Of a stretch of DNA of 6,050 nucleotides, positions 1-5,813 are shown piece after piece (positions within the stretch are counted from its first letter, which is position 1; each line of letters starts with the position of its first letter). Position numbers and translations under genes: made by a program. The notes beneath the pieces are model-generated. The model was given only the letters and a program-made list of their open reading frames with translations, ran no database searches and was not told the origin of the DNA. Where the stretch lies: positions 1 through 6,050 of the forward strand of contig CABSAH010000101.1 of NCBI GenBank assembly GCA_902475645.1, written 5' to 3'. This DNA is from an uncultured Christensenellaceae bacterium (GTDB taxonomy: Bacteria > Bacillota > Clostridia > Christensenellales > CAG-138).

Positions 1-26
1 CTTTTGGTACAGTATAAACTCGAAAT

Positions 27-83
27 CCAAAAGCCTCCCTGTCGAGGGAGGTGGCTTTTGCGAAGCAAAAGACGGAGGGAGTT
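27..83 (-). repeat. Double-hairpin intergenic repeat, copy A
   Basis: Read on the minus strand, this copy has the family layout: an ACTCCCTC-type head, a first hairpin, a short GCCACC linker, a second hairpin, then CTTTTGG. The stems are exact. Hairpin 1 pairs 55-61 with 65-71 (CTTTTGC and GCAAAAG, loop GAA on the plus strand). Hairpin 2 pairs 34-40 with 45-51 (CCTCCCT and AGGGAGG, loop GTCG). It is nearly identical to copy C at 206-262. Its polarity matches transcription leaving the deaminase gene. Confidence 0.85.
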
Positions 84-88
84 AAAAC

Positions 89-124
89 AAGCTTACAGCT
101 CTTTGCCTGTTTCAACCCCTCAGT
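89..124 (+). repeat. Conserved 36-nt repeat head, left copy
   Basis: This block starts AAGCTT and ends CCCCTCAGT. It matches 5870-5905 with three substitutions over 36 positions, in the same orientation. In the right-hand copy it runs straight into the first hairpin. Here about a dozen bases ending in a second CTCAGT-type sequence intervene before copy B. It therefore looks like the upstream arm of a larger repeat unit that was partly duplicated or interrupted on this side. Confidence 0.75.
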
Positions 125-130
125 TAAACG

Positions 131-188
131 GACTCCCTCAGTCAAACCTTCGGTTTGCCAGCTCCCTCAGCGAGGGAGCCTTTTGGTT
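131..188 (+). repeat. Double-hairpin intergenic repeat, copy B
   Basis: This is the plus-strand copy lying between two minus-strand copies. Hairpin 1 pairs 143-148 with 152-157 (CAAACC and GGTTTG, loop TTC). Hairpin 2 pairs 161-168 with 172-179 (GCTCCCTC and GAGGGAGC, loop AGC), followed by CTTTTGG. Head, linker and tail match the reverse complement of copies A and C, but the hairpin 1 stem has a different sequence that still pairs fully. Confidence 0.85.
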
Positions 189-205
189 TGTGTAAGCACC
201 GTTCC

Positions 206-262
206 CCAAAAGCCTCCCTGTCGAGGGAGGTGGATTTTGCGAAGCAAAAGACGGAGGGAGTC
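206..262 (-). repeat. Double-hairpin intergenic repeat, copy C
   Basis: This is almost the same sequence as copy A. Hairpin 2 pairs 213-219 with 224-230 exactly. Hairpin 1 pairs 234-240 with 244-250, except that the outermost pair is A opposite G where copy A has C opposite G, so this copy carries a small stem defect. On the minus strand hairpin 2 is followed by only four T residues, so it could act at best as a weak terminator for transcripts leaving the deaminase gene. Confidence 0.85.
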
Positions 263-298
263 AAAATAAGCCGTGCCGAAAGGGTGAACGTCTCGCTT

Positions 299-332
299 GT
301 GGCTTTCGCTCCGCAAAAGCCGGAGGGAGTTA
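299..332 (-). repeat. Half copy of the double-hairpin repeat, copy D
   Basis: Only the head and first hairpin of the family are present, read on the minus strand: GGAGGGAGTT on the plus strand preceded by a stem of GGCTTTCGC and GCAAAAGCC around TCC, with one C/A mismatch. The CCTCCCT hairpin and CCAAAAG end are missing. It is therefore a truncated, partly decayed member, and the repeat unit closest to the deaminase stop codon. Confidence 0.65.
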
Positions 333-393
333 AAAACGTGGAACACCTCAATTTCGCCAAGCGGCGCGAGATATTCCCCGCCATCACCCCTAA

Positions 394-1764
394 TTACACA
401 TTGCTTGCCCCGAGGTACTTCTCCACGGCGGCGCGGCCGCGGCGGGAGAGGCTTGCTTCGTCCTGCGCGGTGAGGCGGCCTGCGGACACGGTGACGCGGC
501 CGTTTATTATGGTCAGGTCTACGGGGGACTTGATGCCCACGGTTGAGAGCATGTTCTTGGGGTCGAGCGCTGCGCCCGTAAGCTCCGCGCGGCGCGTATC
601 CACAAGGAACATATCCGCCGCCATGCCCGGCGCTATATGGCCTATGTCGCTTCTGCCGAGCAGCCTTGCGCCGCCCACGGTTGCCATTTTCAGCATATCG
701 TAGCCGCTTGGGGCGTTTTCGGCGCTTGTAAGCCGGTGGAGCAGATAGCCTGTGCGCATTTCCTCAAGCATATTGGAGCCATCGTTGCTGGCGCTGCCGT
801 CCACGGCAAGGCCAATCGGTATATTCAGCTCCAGCATGCGCGGCACCTTTGCAACGCCGCTTGCAAGCTTCATATTGGATATTGGGCAATGCGCAATGCC
901 GCTGCCGCTTTTTGCTATGCGCACAAGCTCCTCATCCGTAAAATGTATGCCGTGGGCGTACCAAACGTCGCTCCCCGTCCAGCCGAGCGATTCAATGTAA
1001 TCATACGGCTTCATGTTAAAGCGCGAAAGCGTGTAGCTTTCCTCGTCCTTCGTTTCCGCAAGATGCGTATGCAGCCTAAGCCCCAATTCCCGCGCCAATA
1101 TAGCGCTCTGCTTCATAAGCTCTCCGCTTACGGAAAAGGGCGAGCACGGCGCAAGCGCAACCGTGCGCATGGAGCCGAACGCGGGGTCGTGATACTCCGC
1201 GGCAAGGCGGCGGCTATCCTCCAATATTTCGTCAATGGTCTGCACCACGCTGTCCGGCGGCAGCCCGCCGTCCTTTTTGGAAAGATCCATGCTGCCGCGG
1301 CTTGCGGCAAAGCGCATGCCCACCGCGTCCGCCGCGCGGAACTGCTCGTCTATCAAAAGCCGCCCCGCGTTTTTGGGGAAAACATAATGGTGGTCAAACG
1401 CCGTTGTGCAGCCCCATTTCATAAGCTCCGCCATGGCAAGCGCGGAGGAGCAGAAAACCGTTTCGCGGTCTATCCCCTTCCATATTTCATACAGCGCCCT
1501 CAGCCAATCGAACAGCTCCATGTTCTGCACCTGCGGCAAATTGCGCGAAAAATACTGATAAAAATGATGATGCGTGTTTATAAGCCCGGGGTAGCACAGC
1601 ATATGGCTGCCGTCTATAACGCTGTCCGCCTCCGTAGGCTCGGCGCATTTGCCTATTGAGGCAATCCTGCCGTTTTCAATGGTTATGTCCGCGTTTTTGT
1701 AAACCGTGTCGTTTGCGTCGCAGCTTACCGTTGCGCTTATGCTCCTAATTATCAGCCTTGCCAT
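394..1764 (-). CDS. 8-oxoguanine deaminase, amidohydrolase superfamily
   Basis: A 456-residue, metal-dependent cytosolic deaminase expected to hydrolyse 8-oxoguanine to urate plus ammonia. The ATZ/TRZ-like amidohydrolase landmarks are visible in order: an N-terminal beta-sandwich segment with PGLINTHHH (metal-binding H65 and H67), RGSMD at 156-160 followed by DGGLPPD, LAPCSPFSV near 204-212, HTHLAET at 232-238 (likely ligand H234 and catalytic E237), YAHGIHF with H271, and VDGSASND with metal-site D322. The RGSM, DGGLPPD and HTHLAETKDEE stretches match what I recall of characterised 8-oxoguanine deaminases (Pseudomonas PA0142 group) better than AtzA/TrzN, SsnA or guanine deaminase; this is recall, not alignment. 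Length is normal and the gene is intact. Its ATG directly follows the TAA of the NlpC/P60 gene. The ribosome binding site AAGGAG lies about 10 nt upstream inside that gene's end, so translation is probably coupled. Another purine- or pyrimidine-type substrate cannot be excluded. Confidence 0.88.
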   Translation of the reverse strand: MARLIIRSISATVSCDANDTVYKNADITIENGRIASIGKCAEPTEADSVIDGSHMLCYPGLINTHHHFYQYFSRNLPQVQNMELFDWLRALYEIWKGIDRETVFCSSALAMAELMKWGCTTAFDHHYVFPKNAGRLLIDEQFRAADAVGMRFAASRGSMDLSKKDGGLPPDSVVQTIDEILEDSRRLAAEYHDPAFGSMRTVALAPCSPFSVSGELMKQSAILARELGLRLHTHLAETKDEESYTLSRFNMKPYDYIESLGWTGSDVWYAHGIHFTDEELVRIAKSGSGIAHCPISNMKLASGVAKVPRMLELNIPIGLAVDGSASNDGSNMLEEMRTGYLLHRLTSAENAPSGYDMLKMATVGGARLLGRSDIGHIAPGMAADMFLVDTRRAELTGAALDPKNMLSTVGIKSPVDLTIINGRVTVSAGRLTAQDEASLSRRGRAAVEKYLGASNV

Positions 1765-3009
1765 TTACCATGGTCTCCTTCCGCAGTAAAAATGGTTTTT
1801 CCAATAGGTATCGGTGTAGCTTCGGCGCACGACCTTGCCGCGGTTGTTGGATGCGTCTATCATCTCGCTGCCGTTCAAAACTATGCCTACATGGCCTATT
1901 TTGGTAAAGTTGTTATCGTAGAAGAATATAAGGTCGCCGCGCTTCAAATCGCGCATTTTGGTTATCTTCGTCCAGTCGTCAACGCCGGAATAGCCCGCCG
2001 CGCTAAGCCTTCTTCGGTTGCTGCCCGCTTCCTTCAGGCAATAGTAAACAAGACCCGAGCAATCGAACTGATCCGGCCCCTTTGCGCCCCTTATATACTT
2101 ATCGCCAAGCTGCTTTTTGGCAACGGATATCATTTTGTCTATATTCGCCTTTGTGCGCGCGCTCTTGACCTTGCTTGCGCTTTCGCGCGCCTTGTCGCTG
2201 TATAACAGCTCAAATGTCTTTGAGCCGCACATGCCGTCCGGACTTAGGCCGTTCCTATCCTGAAAATCCCTAAGCGCGGCAACGGTCTTATCCCCATAGT
2301 AGCCGGTTATTGCGCTCATGTAGCCCAAATCCTTCAGCTGCTCCTGCATTTCGGTTATATCGTCGCCCTCCATGCCGTATTTAACAACATAGCGCGGCGC
2401 ATCGTCTGCAAACAGCAGCGCAAGCGTCTGCTCGCCCGCTATGCCGTCCTCTTTAAGGGTTGCGTCTATCGTATCCGTAAAATTTATCTGCCGCTGGAAA
2501 AGCCGCACCGCCGCCTCGGTAGCGGGGCCGAACTTAAACGTCGGCTCATCGTCCGCCATGTAGCCAAGCTCCATAAGCCTTAATTGCAGCGGCTTAACGT
2601 CCTCCCGCTCCATGCCGCGTTTAAGCGTCGGGTCAAACGGCGTGGGCGTGGGCTCAAGGGTGGGTATGGGCGTAGGGTCAAGCGTGGGCGTGGGTACGGG
2701 TATATACGCCGCGTCGTTTTCCGCGCTCAGCATGCTTATGCCCGTGCGCGTGTCGTAGCCGTCCGCATTGGCATTGGCCGCGGCTGCGCCGTTGGCTATT
2801 GCAATTACAATAACGGCTATTAGCGCCGCGCCTATTACCCCGCCGCCGCACAGCATAACAAGCCGCCTTTGCGGATTAAGCCTGCCTATGCGCGCGCGTA
2901 TGCCCTGCGTGAGCCTTCGCGCCGATGCGCGGGAAAGCTTCGCCTGCCTGTATGCTCCTTTTTTTATTCGGTTTATAATGCGGGAGAATTTTTCCCTTGG
3001 CTTGTCCAT
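1765..3009 (-). CDS. Membrane-anchored NlpC/P60 peptidoglycan endopeptidase with two PG-binding domains
   Basis: A 414-residue protein that probably cleaves peptide stems of peptidoglycan outside the membrane. In order it shows a very basic N-terminus (1-50), one hydrophobic segment at about 51-73 that acts as anchor or uncleaved signal, a Pro/Thr-rich spacer at about 103-127 (PTPTLDPTP type), two PG_binding_1 domains at about 128-201 and 208-271 (each with LQ..L..LGYM and AV..FQ-type cores), a charged linker, and an NlpC/P60 domain at about 288-414. The catalytic Cys is C317 in FDCSGL and the His is H373 in GHVGIV. The third polar position, commonly His, Asn or Gln, appears to be D385 in MIDAS. 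I chose the ATG at 3009 because GGAGGT sits 4 nt upstream. The longer frame from 3081 adds 24 residues but has no ribosome binding site and would cover the likely promoter and leader hairpin. The gene is first of a two-gene unit with the deaminase. Confidence 0.9.
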   Translation of the reverse strand: MDKPREKFSRIINRIKKGAYRQAKLSRASARRLTQGIRARIGRLNPQRRLVMLCGGGVIGAALIAVIVIAIANGAAAANANADGYDTRTGISMLSAENDAAYIPVPTPTLDPTPIPTLEPTPTPFDPTLKRGMEREDVKPLQLRLMELGYMADDEPTFKFGPATEAAVRLFQRQINFTDTIDATLKEDGIAGEQTLALLFADDAPRYVVKYGMEGDDITEMQEQLKDLGYMSAITGYYGDKTVAALRDFQDRNGLSPDGMCGSKTFELLYSDKARESASKVKSARTKANIDKMISVAKKQLGDKYIRGAKGPDQFDCSGLVYYCLKEAGSNRRRLSAAGYSGVDDWTKITKMRDLKRGDLIFFYDNNFTKIGHVGIVLNGSEMIDASNNRGKVVRRSYTDTYWKNHFYCGRRPW

Positions 3010-3013
3010 TGTT

Positions 3014-3019
3014 ACCTCC
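3014..3019 (-). promoter_or_regulatory. Ribosome binding site that fixes the hydrolase start
   Basis: The minus strand reads GGAGGT, then AACA, then the ATG at 3009. This strong site supports the 414-residue start over the upstream ATG at 3081. Confidence 0.8.
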
Positions 3020-3021
3020 GT

Positions 3022-3044
3022 GCCGCCCATTTGAGACGGGCGGC
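3022..3044 (-). promoter_or_regulatory. Leader hairpin just upstream of the hydrolase ribosome binding site
   Basis: GCCGCCC at 3022-3028 pairs perfectly with GGGCGGC at 3038-3044 around a 9-nt loop. It lies between the proposed transcription start and the GGAGGT motif, only 2 nt from the latter. No T-tract follows, so it is not an ordinary terminator. It could affect mRNA stability or ribosome access; that role is inference. Confidence 0.5.
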
Positions 3045-3059
3045 TTATGCTTGAAGTAT

Positions 3060-3088
3060 ATTTTATATTGATTCCGCCCATTTTTCAA
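3060..3088 (-). promoter_or_regulatory. Putative sigma-A promoter for the hydrolase-deaminase unit
   Basis: On the minus strand TTGAAA (3088-3083) is followed after exactly 17 nt by TAAAAT (3065-3060); each differs from consensus at one position. The predicted start near 3053 gives a leader of about 44 nt containing the hairpin at 3022-3044 and the GGAGGT site. Confidence 0.5.
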
Positions 3089-3202
3089 TGAATAGGGGCG
3101 CTTCGTCAAAGAATATTTACAAACCGGCACGCCGCGCCGATGCATTTTGTGTATAATTAGGCCAAGGACTACAACATATTGATTGCGTACAGCAACACAA
3201 CA

Positions 3203-3220
3203 ATGTTATAATCTGAACAT
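3203..3220 (+). promoter_or_regulatory. Putative extended -10 promoter for the DHH operon, with overlapping inverted repeat
   Basis: TATAAT at 3207-3212 is preceded by TG at the extended -10 position (TGT then TATAAT). No good -35 box lies at 16-18 nt; TTGATT at 3179-3184 is 22 nt away. A short inverted repeat, ATGTT at 3203-3207 and AACAT at 3216-3220, straddles the -10 and could be an operator, although five base pairs can arise by chance. The predicted start is about 25 nt before the ATG at 3245. Confidence 0.5.
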
Positions 3221-3244
3221 ATAATAAAAAAGGAACGGACAGCC

Positions 3245-4189
3245 ATGTTTGAACGGGTGCTTGCCACCATACGCGCGCACGAGAGAATAATTATACACCG
3301 CCATTCCCGCCCCGATGGGGACGCGATAGGCAGCCAAACGGGGCTAAAGCAGCTTATACTTGCCAATTTCCCCGGAAAAGAGGTATACAGCGTGGGCGAC
3401 GACCCCGCGCGCTACGGCTTTATAGAGGGCAGCGCCGTGGATGCGGTGAGCGACGCTATGTATAAGGGCGCGCTGGCGATAATACTCGATTGCGGCGGCG
3501 CTTCGCTTATAAGCGACTCTCGCTATGCCCTTGCCGATACTACCGCGCGCATAGACCACCACCTTTTTACGGGGAGCATAGCGGACATAGAGGTCATTCG
3601 CCCCGAATACGAAAGCTGCTGCGGAATGATAACCGCGCTTGCGATGGAGGCGGGCTTTAAGCCGAACAGGGCGGCGGCAAAGGCGCTTTTTACGGGCATG
3701 GTAACGGACAGCGGCCGCTTCCGCTACGATACCACGAATTCGGATACGTTCACGCGGGCGGCATATCTTATGCAGGCGGGCTTCGGCACGGATGAAATAT
3801 ATATCCCGCTATACGAGGATGATTTGAGCCGCGTGCAGCTAAGGGCGCATTTTGTTGGCAAAATAAAGCTTACGGAGCATAACGTTGCATATATCTATAC
3901 GGACAGGGCGGAGCTGAAAAGCCTTGGCGCGGACGAATTCAGCGTATCCCGCGGCATGGCAAACGTTATGAGCGATATAAAGGGCGTAAGCATATGGGTG
4001 AATTTTACCGAAGCCGAGGGCGGCGTGCTTTGCGAGCTGCGTTCAAGCAGGCATAACATAAACCCCGTTGCCGTAAAATACGGCGGCGGCGGGCACGCAA
4101 GGGCAAGCGGCGCAACCGTGGCGGACAGGGAAACGGCAATGCAAATGCTTAACGATTTGGATAAAATGAGCAACGGAGCGGAAATATAA
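3245..4189 (+). CDS. DHH/DHHA1 phosphoesterase, NrnA-like (first of a tandem pair)
   Basis: A 314-residue cytosolic enzyme of the NrnA type, a family that degrades oligoribonucleotides of a few residues, including pApA from c-di-AMP, and in some members dephosphorylates pAp. The DHH domain motifs are complete: motif I H20..PDGD (D24, D26), motif II D82 in ILDCGG, motif III DHH at 104-106, and motif IV D155 in GMVTDSGRFRY. The DHHA1 substrate-binding domain ends in the glycine loop GGGGHARASG at 280-289. Length equals that of typical NrnA. Divergent points are CGGASLISD after motif II, where many relatives (and the next gene) have DTG followed by an Arg, and CCGM near 125-128, where the partner has ACEM. 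An AAGGA-type ribosome binding site lies about 10 nt before the ATG. It is one nucleotide from the next gene, so the two are surely co-transcribed. The exact substrate is not readable from sequence. Confidence 0.9.
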   Translation: MFERVLATIRAHERIIIHRHSRPDGDAIGSQTGLKQLILANFPGKEVYSVGDDPARYGFIEGSAVDAVSDAMYKGALAIILDCGGASLISDSRYALADTTARIDHHLFTGSIADIEVIRPEYESCCGMITALAMEAGFKPNRAAAKALFTGMVTDSGRFRYDTTNSDTFTRAAYLMQAGFGTDEIYIPLYEDDLSRVQLRAHFVGKIKLTEHNVAYIYTDRAELKSLGADEFSVSRGMANVMSDIKGVSIWVNFTEAEGGVLCELRSSRHNINPVAVKYGGGGHARASGATVADRETAMQMLNDLDKMSNGAEI

Positions 4190-4190
4190 C

Positions 4191-5171
4191 ATGAATACGG
4201 CCATAAAGCGCAAGCTGCTTGAAAAAATAAAGCAATACGACAAAATAATAATAAGCCGCCATATGCGCCCCGACGGGGACGCGGTAGGCTCAACGCTGGG
4301 GCTTAAAGGGATGCTGAAGCTTACCTATCCCGAAAAGGAAGTGCTTGTTATAAACGAGGATTACGGCGACTATACGGCGTTTTTGGGCGGCGAGGACGCG
4401 CAGCGCGAGGACGGCTACTATAAGGACGCGCTTTCCGTAATAATAGATACCGGCACGCCCGGGCGCATATCCAACAAGAAATATTCGCTTGCAAGGGAGG
4501 TTGCGGTGATAGACCACCACATTGAGCCGGAGCCCTTCGGCGATATTTCATGGGTGGAGCCGGAAAGGTCGTCCGCATGCGAAATGATAGCGGATTTTTA
4601 CGCCGCGTTTAAGGACGAGCTTAAAATCAATACCGATACGGCAACAAAAATTTACGCCGGCATGGTAACGGACAGCGGGCGCTTCCGCTACGAATCCGTA
4701 ACGGGCGAAACGCTGCGCCTTGCGGCAATGCTTATGGATATGGGCATAGACACGGAAACGCTTTACGCAAACCTGTATTTGAGCGAATACAAGGAGCTTA
4801 AATACAAGGCGTTTGTGCTGAACGGAATGAGCCTTACAAAAAACGGCGTGGCGCATTTTTTCATAAGCCTTGACGCGCAGCGCAAATTCGGCCTGAGCGC
4901 GGAGCAGGCGTGCGAGGCGGTATCGTATCTGGACGGATTAAAGGGCAGCATAATATGGCTTGCGTTCATTGAAAACGAGGATAAGACCGTGCGCGTAAGG
5001 CTTAGGTCCCGCTTTGTAACGGTGAACGGGCTTGCCGAAAAATACGGCGGCGGCGGGCATGCCTGCGCAAGCGGCGCAACGCTTAAAAACCGATACGGCA
5101 TACGCAAAATGCTTGCCGATGCCGATGAGCTGATAAACAGCTACAAGGCGAACAACACGGGCTGGATTTAG
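4191..5171 (+). CDS. DHH/DHHA1 phosphoesterase, NrnA-like (second of a tandem pair)
   Basis: A 326-residue paralogue of the preceding gene, alignable along its whole length. It has motif I H24..PDGD (D28, D30), motif II D86 in IIDTGTPGRIS, motif III DHH at 108-110, motif IV D161 in GMVTDSGRFRY, and the DHHA1 loop GGGGHACASG at 286-295. All metal and glycine-loop positions are present, and the motif II surroundings are closer to the usual NrnA pattern than in the first copy, so this one is the better candidate for the standard nanoRNase/pAp phosphatase role. It starts 1 nt after the preceding stop. Its GGAG ribosome binding site at 4175-4178 lies inside the end of that gene. Family members are commonly dimeric, so a mixed dimer of the two products is conceivable, but this is inference. 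The gene ends with TAG and runs straight into a heptamer repeat. Confidence 0.9.
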   Translation: MNTAIKRKLLEKIKQYDKIIISRHMRPDGDAVGSTLGLKGMLKLTYPEKEVLVINEDYGDYTAFLGGEDAQREDGYYKDALSVIIDTGTPGRISNKKYSLAREVAVIDHHIEPEPFGDISWVEPERSSACEMIADFYAAFKDELKINTDTATKIYAGMVTDSGRFRYESVTGETLRLAAMLMDMGIDTETLYANLYLSEYKELKYKAFVLNGMSLTKNGVAHFFISLDAQRKFGLSAEQACEAVSYLDGLKGSIIWLAFIENEDKTVRVRLRSRFVTVNGLAEKYGGGGHACASGATLKNRYGIRKMLADADELINSYKANNTGWI

Positions 5172-5204
5172 CAAAAAGCAAAAAGCGAAAAGCGGAAAGC
5201 GGAA
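5170..5204 (+). repeat. Five tandem heptamers at the end of the DHH operon
   Basis: Five 7-nt units follow one another without gaps: AGCAAAA twice, AGCGAAA once, AGCGGAA twice. The array begins inside the TAG stop codon of the second DHH gene. The units change stepwise from A to G at positions four and five, as expected of local duplication with drift. It is purine-rich, forms no hairpin, and has no known function that I can name. Confidence 0.75.
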
Positions 5205-5258
5205 AAATTTGCCAAGGTTTATTCGTATAGCCGCGCGTGCGGCGGGCGATAATAAGCC

Positions 5259-5264
5259 TATAAT
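5259..5264 (+). promoter_or_regulatory. Possible -10 box for the lipoprotein gene
   Basis: A perfect TATAAT lies 44 nt before the lipoprotein ATG. No recognisable -35 hexamer is found at 16-18 nt, and the preceding DNA is GC-rich. The predicted start would fall at or inside the hairpin at 5268-5282. Read-through from the DHH genes is also possible, since no terminator is seen between them. Confidence 0.35.
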
Positions 5265-5267
5265 GCC

Positions 5268-5282
5268 GTCGGCAAGGCCGAC
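5268..5282 (+). promoter_or_regulatory. Small hairpin upstream of the lipoprotein ribosome binding site
   Basis: GTCGGC pairs with GCCGAC around the loop AAG. There is no T-tract, so it is not a Rho-independent terminator. It lies 8 nt before the AAGGAGG ribosome binding site at 5291-5297 and could mark an mRNA 5' end or a processing site; the role is inference. Confidence 0.4.
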
Positions 5283-5307
5283 AGCCGAATAAGGAGGCAA
5301 AAATTCA

Positions 5308-5754
5308 ATGAAAAGAACGCTTTTAGCTTTGGTATGCGCGGCCATAACAGCATTTATTATGCCCGGCTGCACTGCCAATAACCCACCCGCCCCAACGCCT
5401 ACCCTCAGGCCCAGCCTGAGCCCCACGCAGGCGCCCGTAATAAGCCCCACCGTAAGCCCTACTGCGGACATTTTACCCACGGCCGAGGTTTCCCCCTCCG
5501 CCGCCGTAAGCGCGGAGCCGATAGAGGGCTTTAAGGAGGGCGAAAAGCTTGAAACGGACAAGCTGCCCGAAAAGGTGACGGCCGCCGTTAAGAAGGAATA
5601 CCCCGACGCCAAAATAACGGGCGCATCCTACGCAACATACATGGACGCGCAAACGTATCTGATAACCCTGTCGGGCGTATCCGTGGACAAGGTATACGTC
5701 AAGGGCGACGGCACAATAATCCCCGCCGCTGCCCAAGCCACCGCCAAGCCGTAA
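5308..5754 (+). CDS. Small putative lipoprotein with Pro/Thr-rich spacer and PepSY-like domain
   Basis: A 148-residue exported protein. MKRTLLALV and a hydrophobic core lead to a lipobox-like IMPGC, making C21 the likely lipidated residue; Pro at -2 and Met at -3 are unusual, so this is probable rather than certain. Residues about 26-66 form a low-complexity Pro/Thr/Ser spacer, as in wall-spanning lipoproteins. The C-terminal part, about 84-138, has the shape of a PepSY-like repeat: LPEKVTAAVKKEYPDAKI, then an aromatic-rich strand and VDKVYVKGDGTIIP. Such domains are small extracytoplasmic alpha/beta units, often of unknown or inhibitory role. AAGGAGG lies 10 nt before the ATG. The gene follows the DHH pair after 136 bp and is closed by a terminator, so it may be a separate unit or the operon's end. 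The biological role is unknown. Confidence 0.75.
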   Translation: MKRTLLALVCAAITAFIMPGCTANNPPAPTPTLRPSLSPTQAPVISPTVSPTADILPTAEVSPSAAVSAEPIEGFKEGEKLETDKLPEKVTAAVKKEYPDAKITGASYATYMDAQTYLITLSGVSVDKVYVKGDGTIIPAAAQATAKP

Positions 5755-5813
5755 AAAGGCAAACCGGCGCAACAGCAATGCATCGCAACCGACAACAGAG
5801 CATGATACGAGAA

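Larger units (their letters stand above)
1..393. other. Gene-free left flank filled with double-hairpin repeats
   Basis: No convincing gene lies here; the open frames simply read through repeat DNA and show no ribosome binding site or recognisable protein. The stretch holds repeat copies at 27-83 (minus), 131-188 (plus) and 206-262 (minus), a half copy at 299-332 (minus) and a 36-nt conserved head at 89-124. The first bases, CTTTTGG, look like the tail of another plus-strand copy cut by the window edge. Positions 365-379 carry a 15-nt fragment that recurs exactly at 5976-5990. The deaminase gene ends at 394 and is transcribed into this region. Confidence 0.75.

Noticed and set aside
27..332. 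CRISPR array
   Set aside because: The repeats are palindromic, occur in both orientations, have irregular spacing, and show no set of unique equal-length spacers or cas genes.
155..703. Open frame of 182 codons on the plus strand at the left end
   Set aside because: It runs through repeat copies and then antisense to the deaminase gene, has no ribosome binding site, and its translation resembles no protein family.
637..1659. Long open frame of 340 codons on the plus strand
   Set aside because: It is entirely antisense to the well-supported 8-oxoguanine deaminase gene; its composition (rich in Ala, Arg, His) is typical of a shadow frame in GC-rich DNA.
2641..2705. GGGCGTGGG-type short repeats as a regulatory or structural DNA repeat
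   Set aside because: They are explained by the Pro/Thr-rich linker codons of the NlpC/P60 protein read on the opposite strand.
3010..3081. Longer N-terminus for the NlpC/P60 protein starting at 3081
   Set aside because: There is no ribosome binding site before that ATG, and the extra 24 codons would cover the likely -10 box and the leader hairpin, whereas the ATG at 3009 has GGAGGT at ideal spacing.
3152..3157. Perfect TATAAT as an alternative plus-strand promoter for the DHH genes
   Set aside because: No -35 hexamer is found at suitable spacing (TTTACA at 3116-3121 is 30 nt away); the extended -10 at 3207-3212 is closer and better, though a second start cannot be excluded.
4938..5612. Minus-strand frame of 224 codons across the DHH end and lipoprotein
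   Set aside because: It is antisense to two genes with clear family features and has no family signature of its own.
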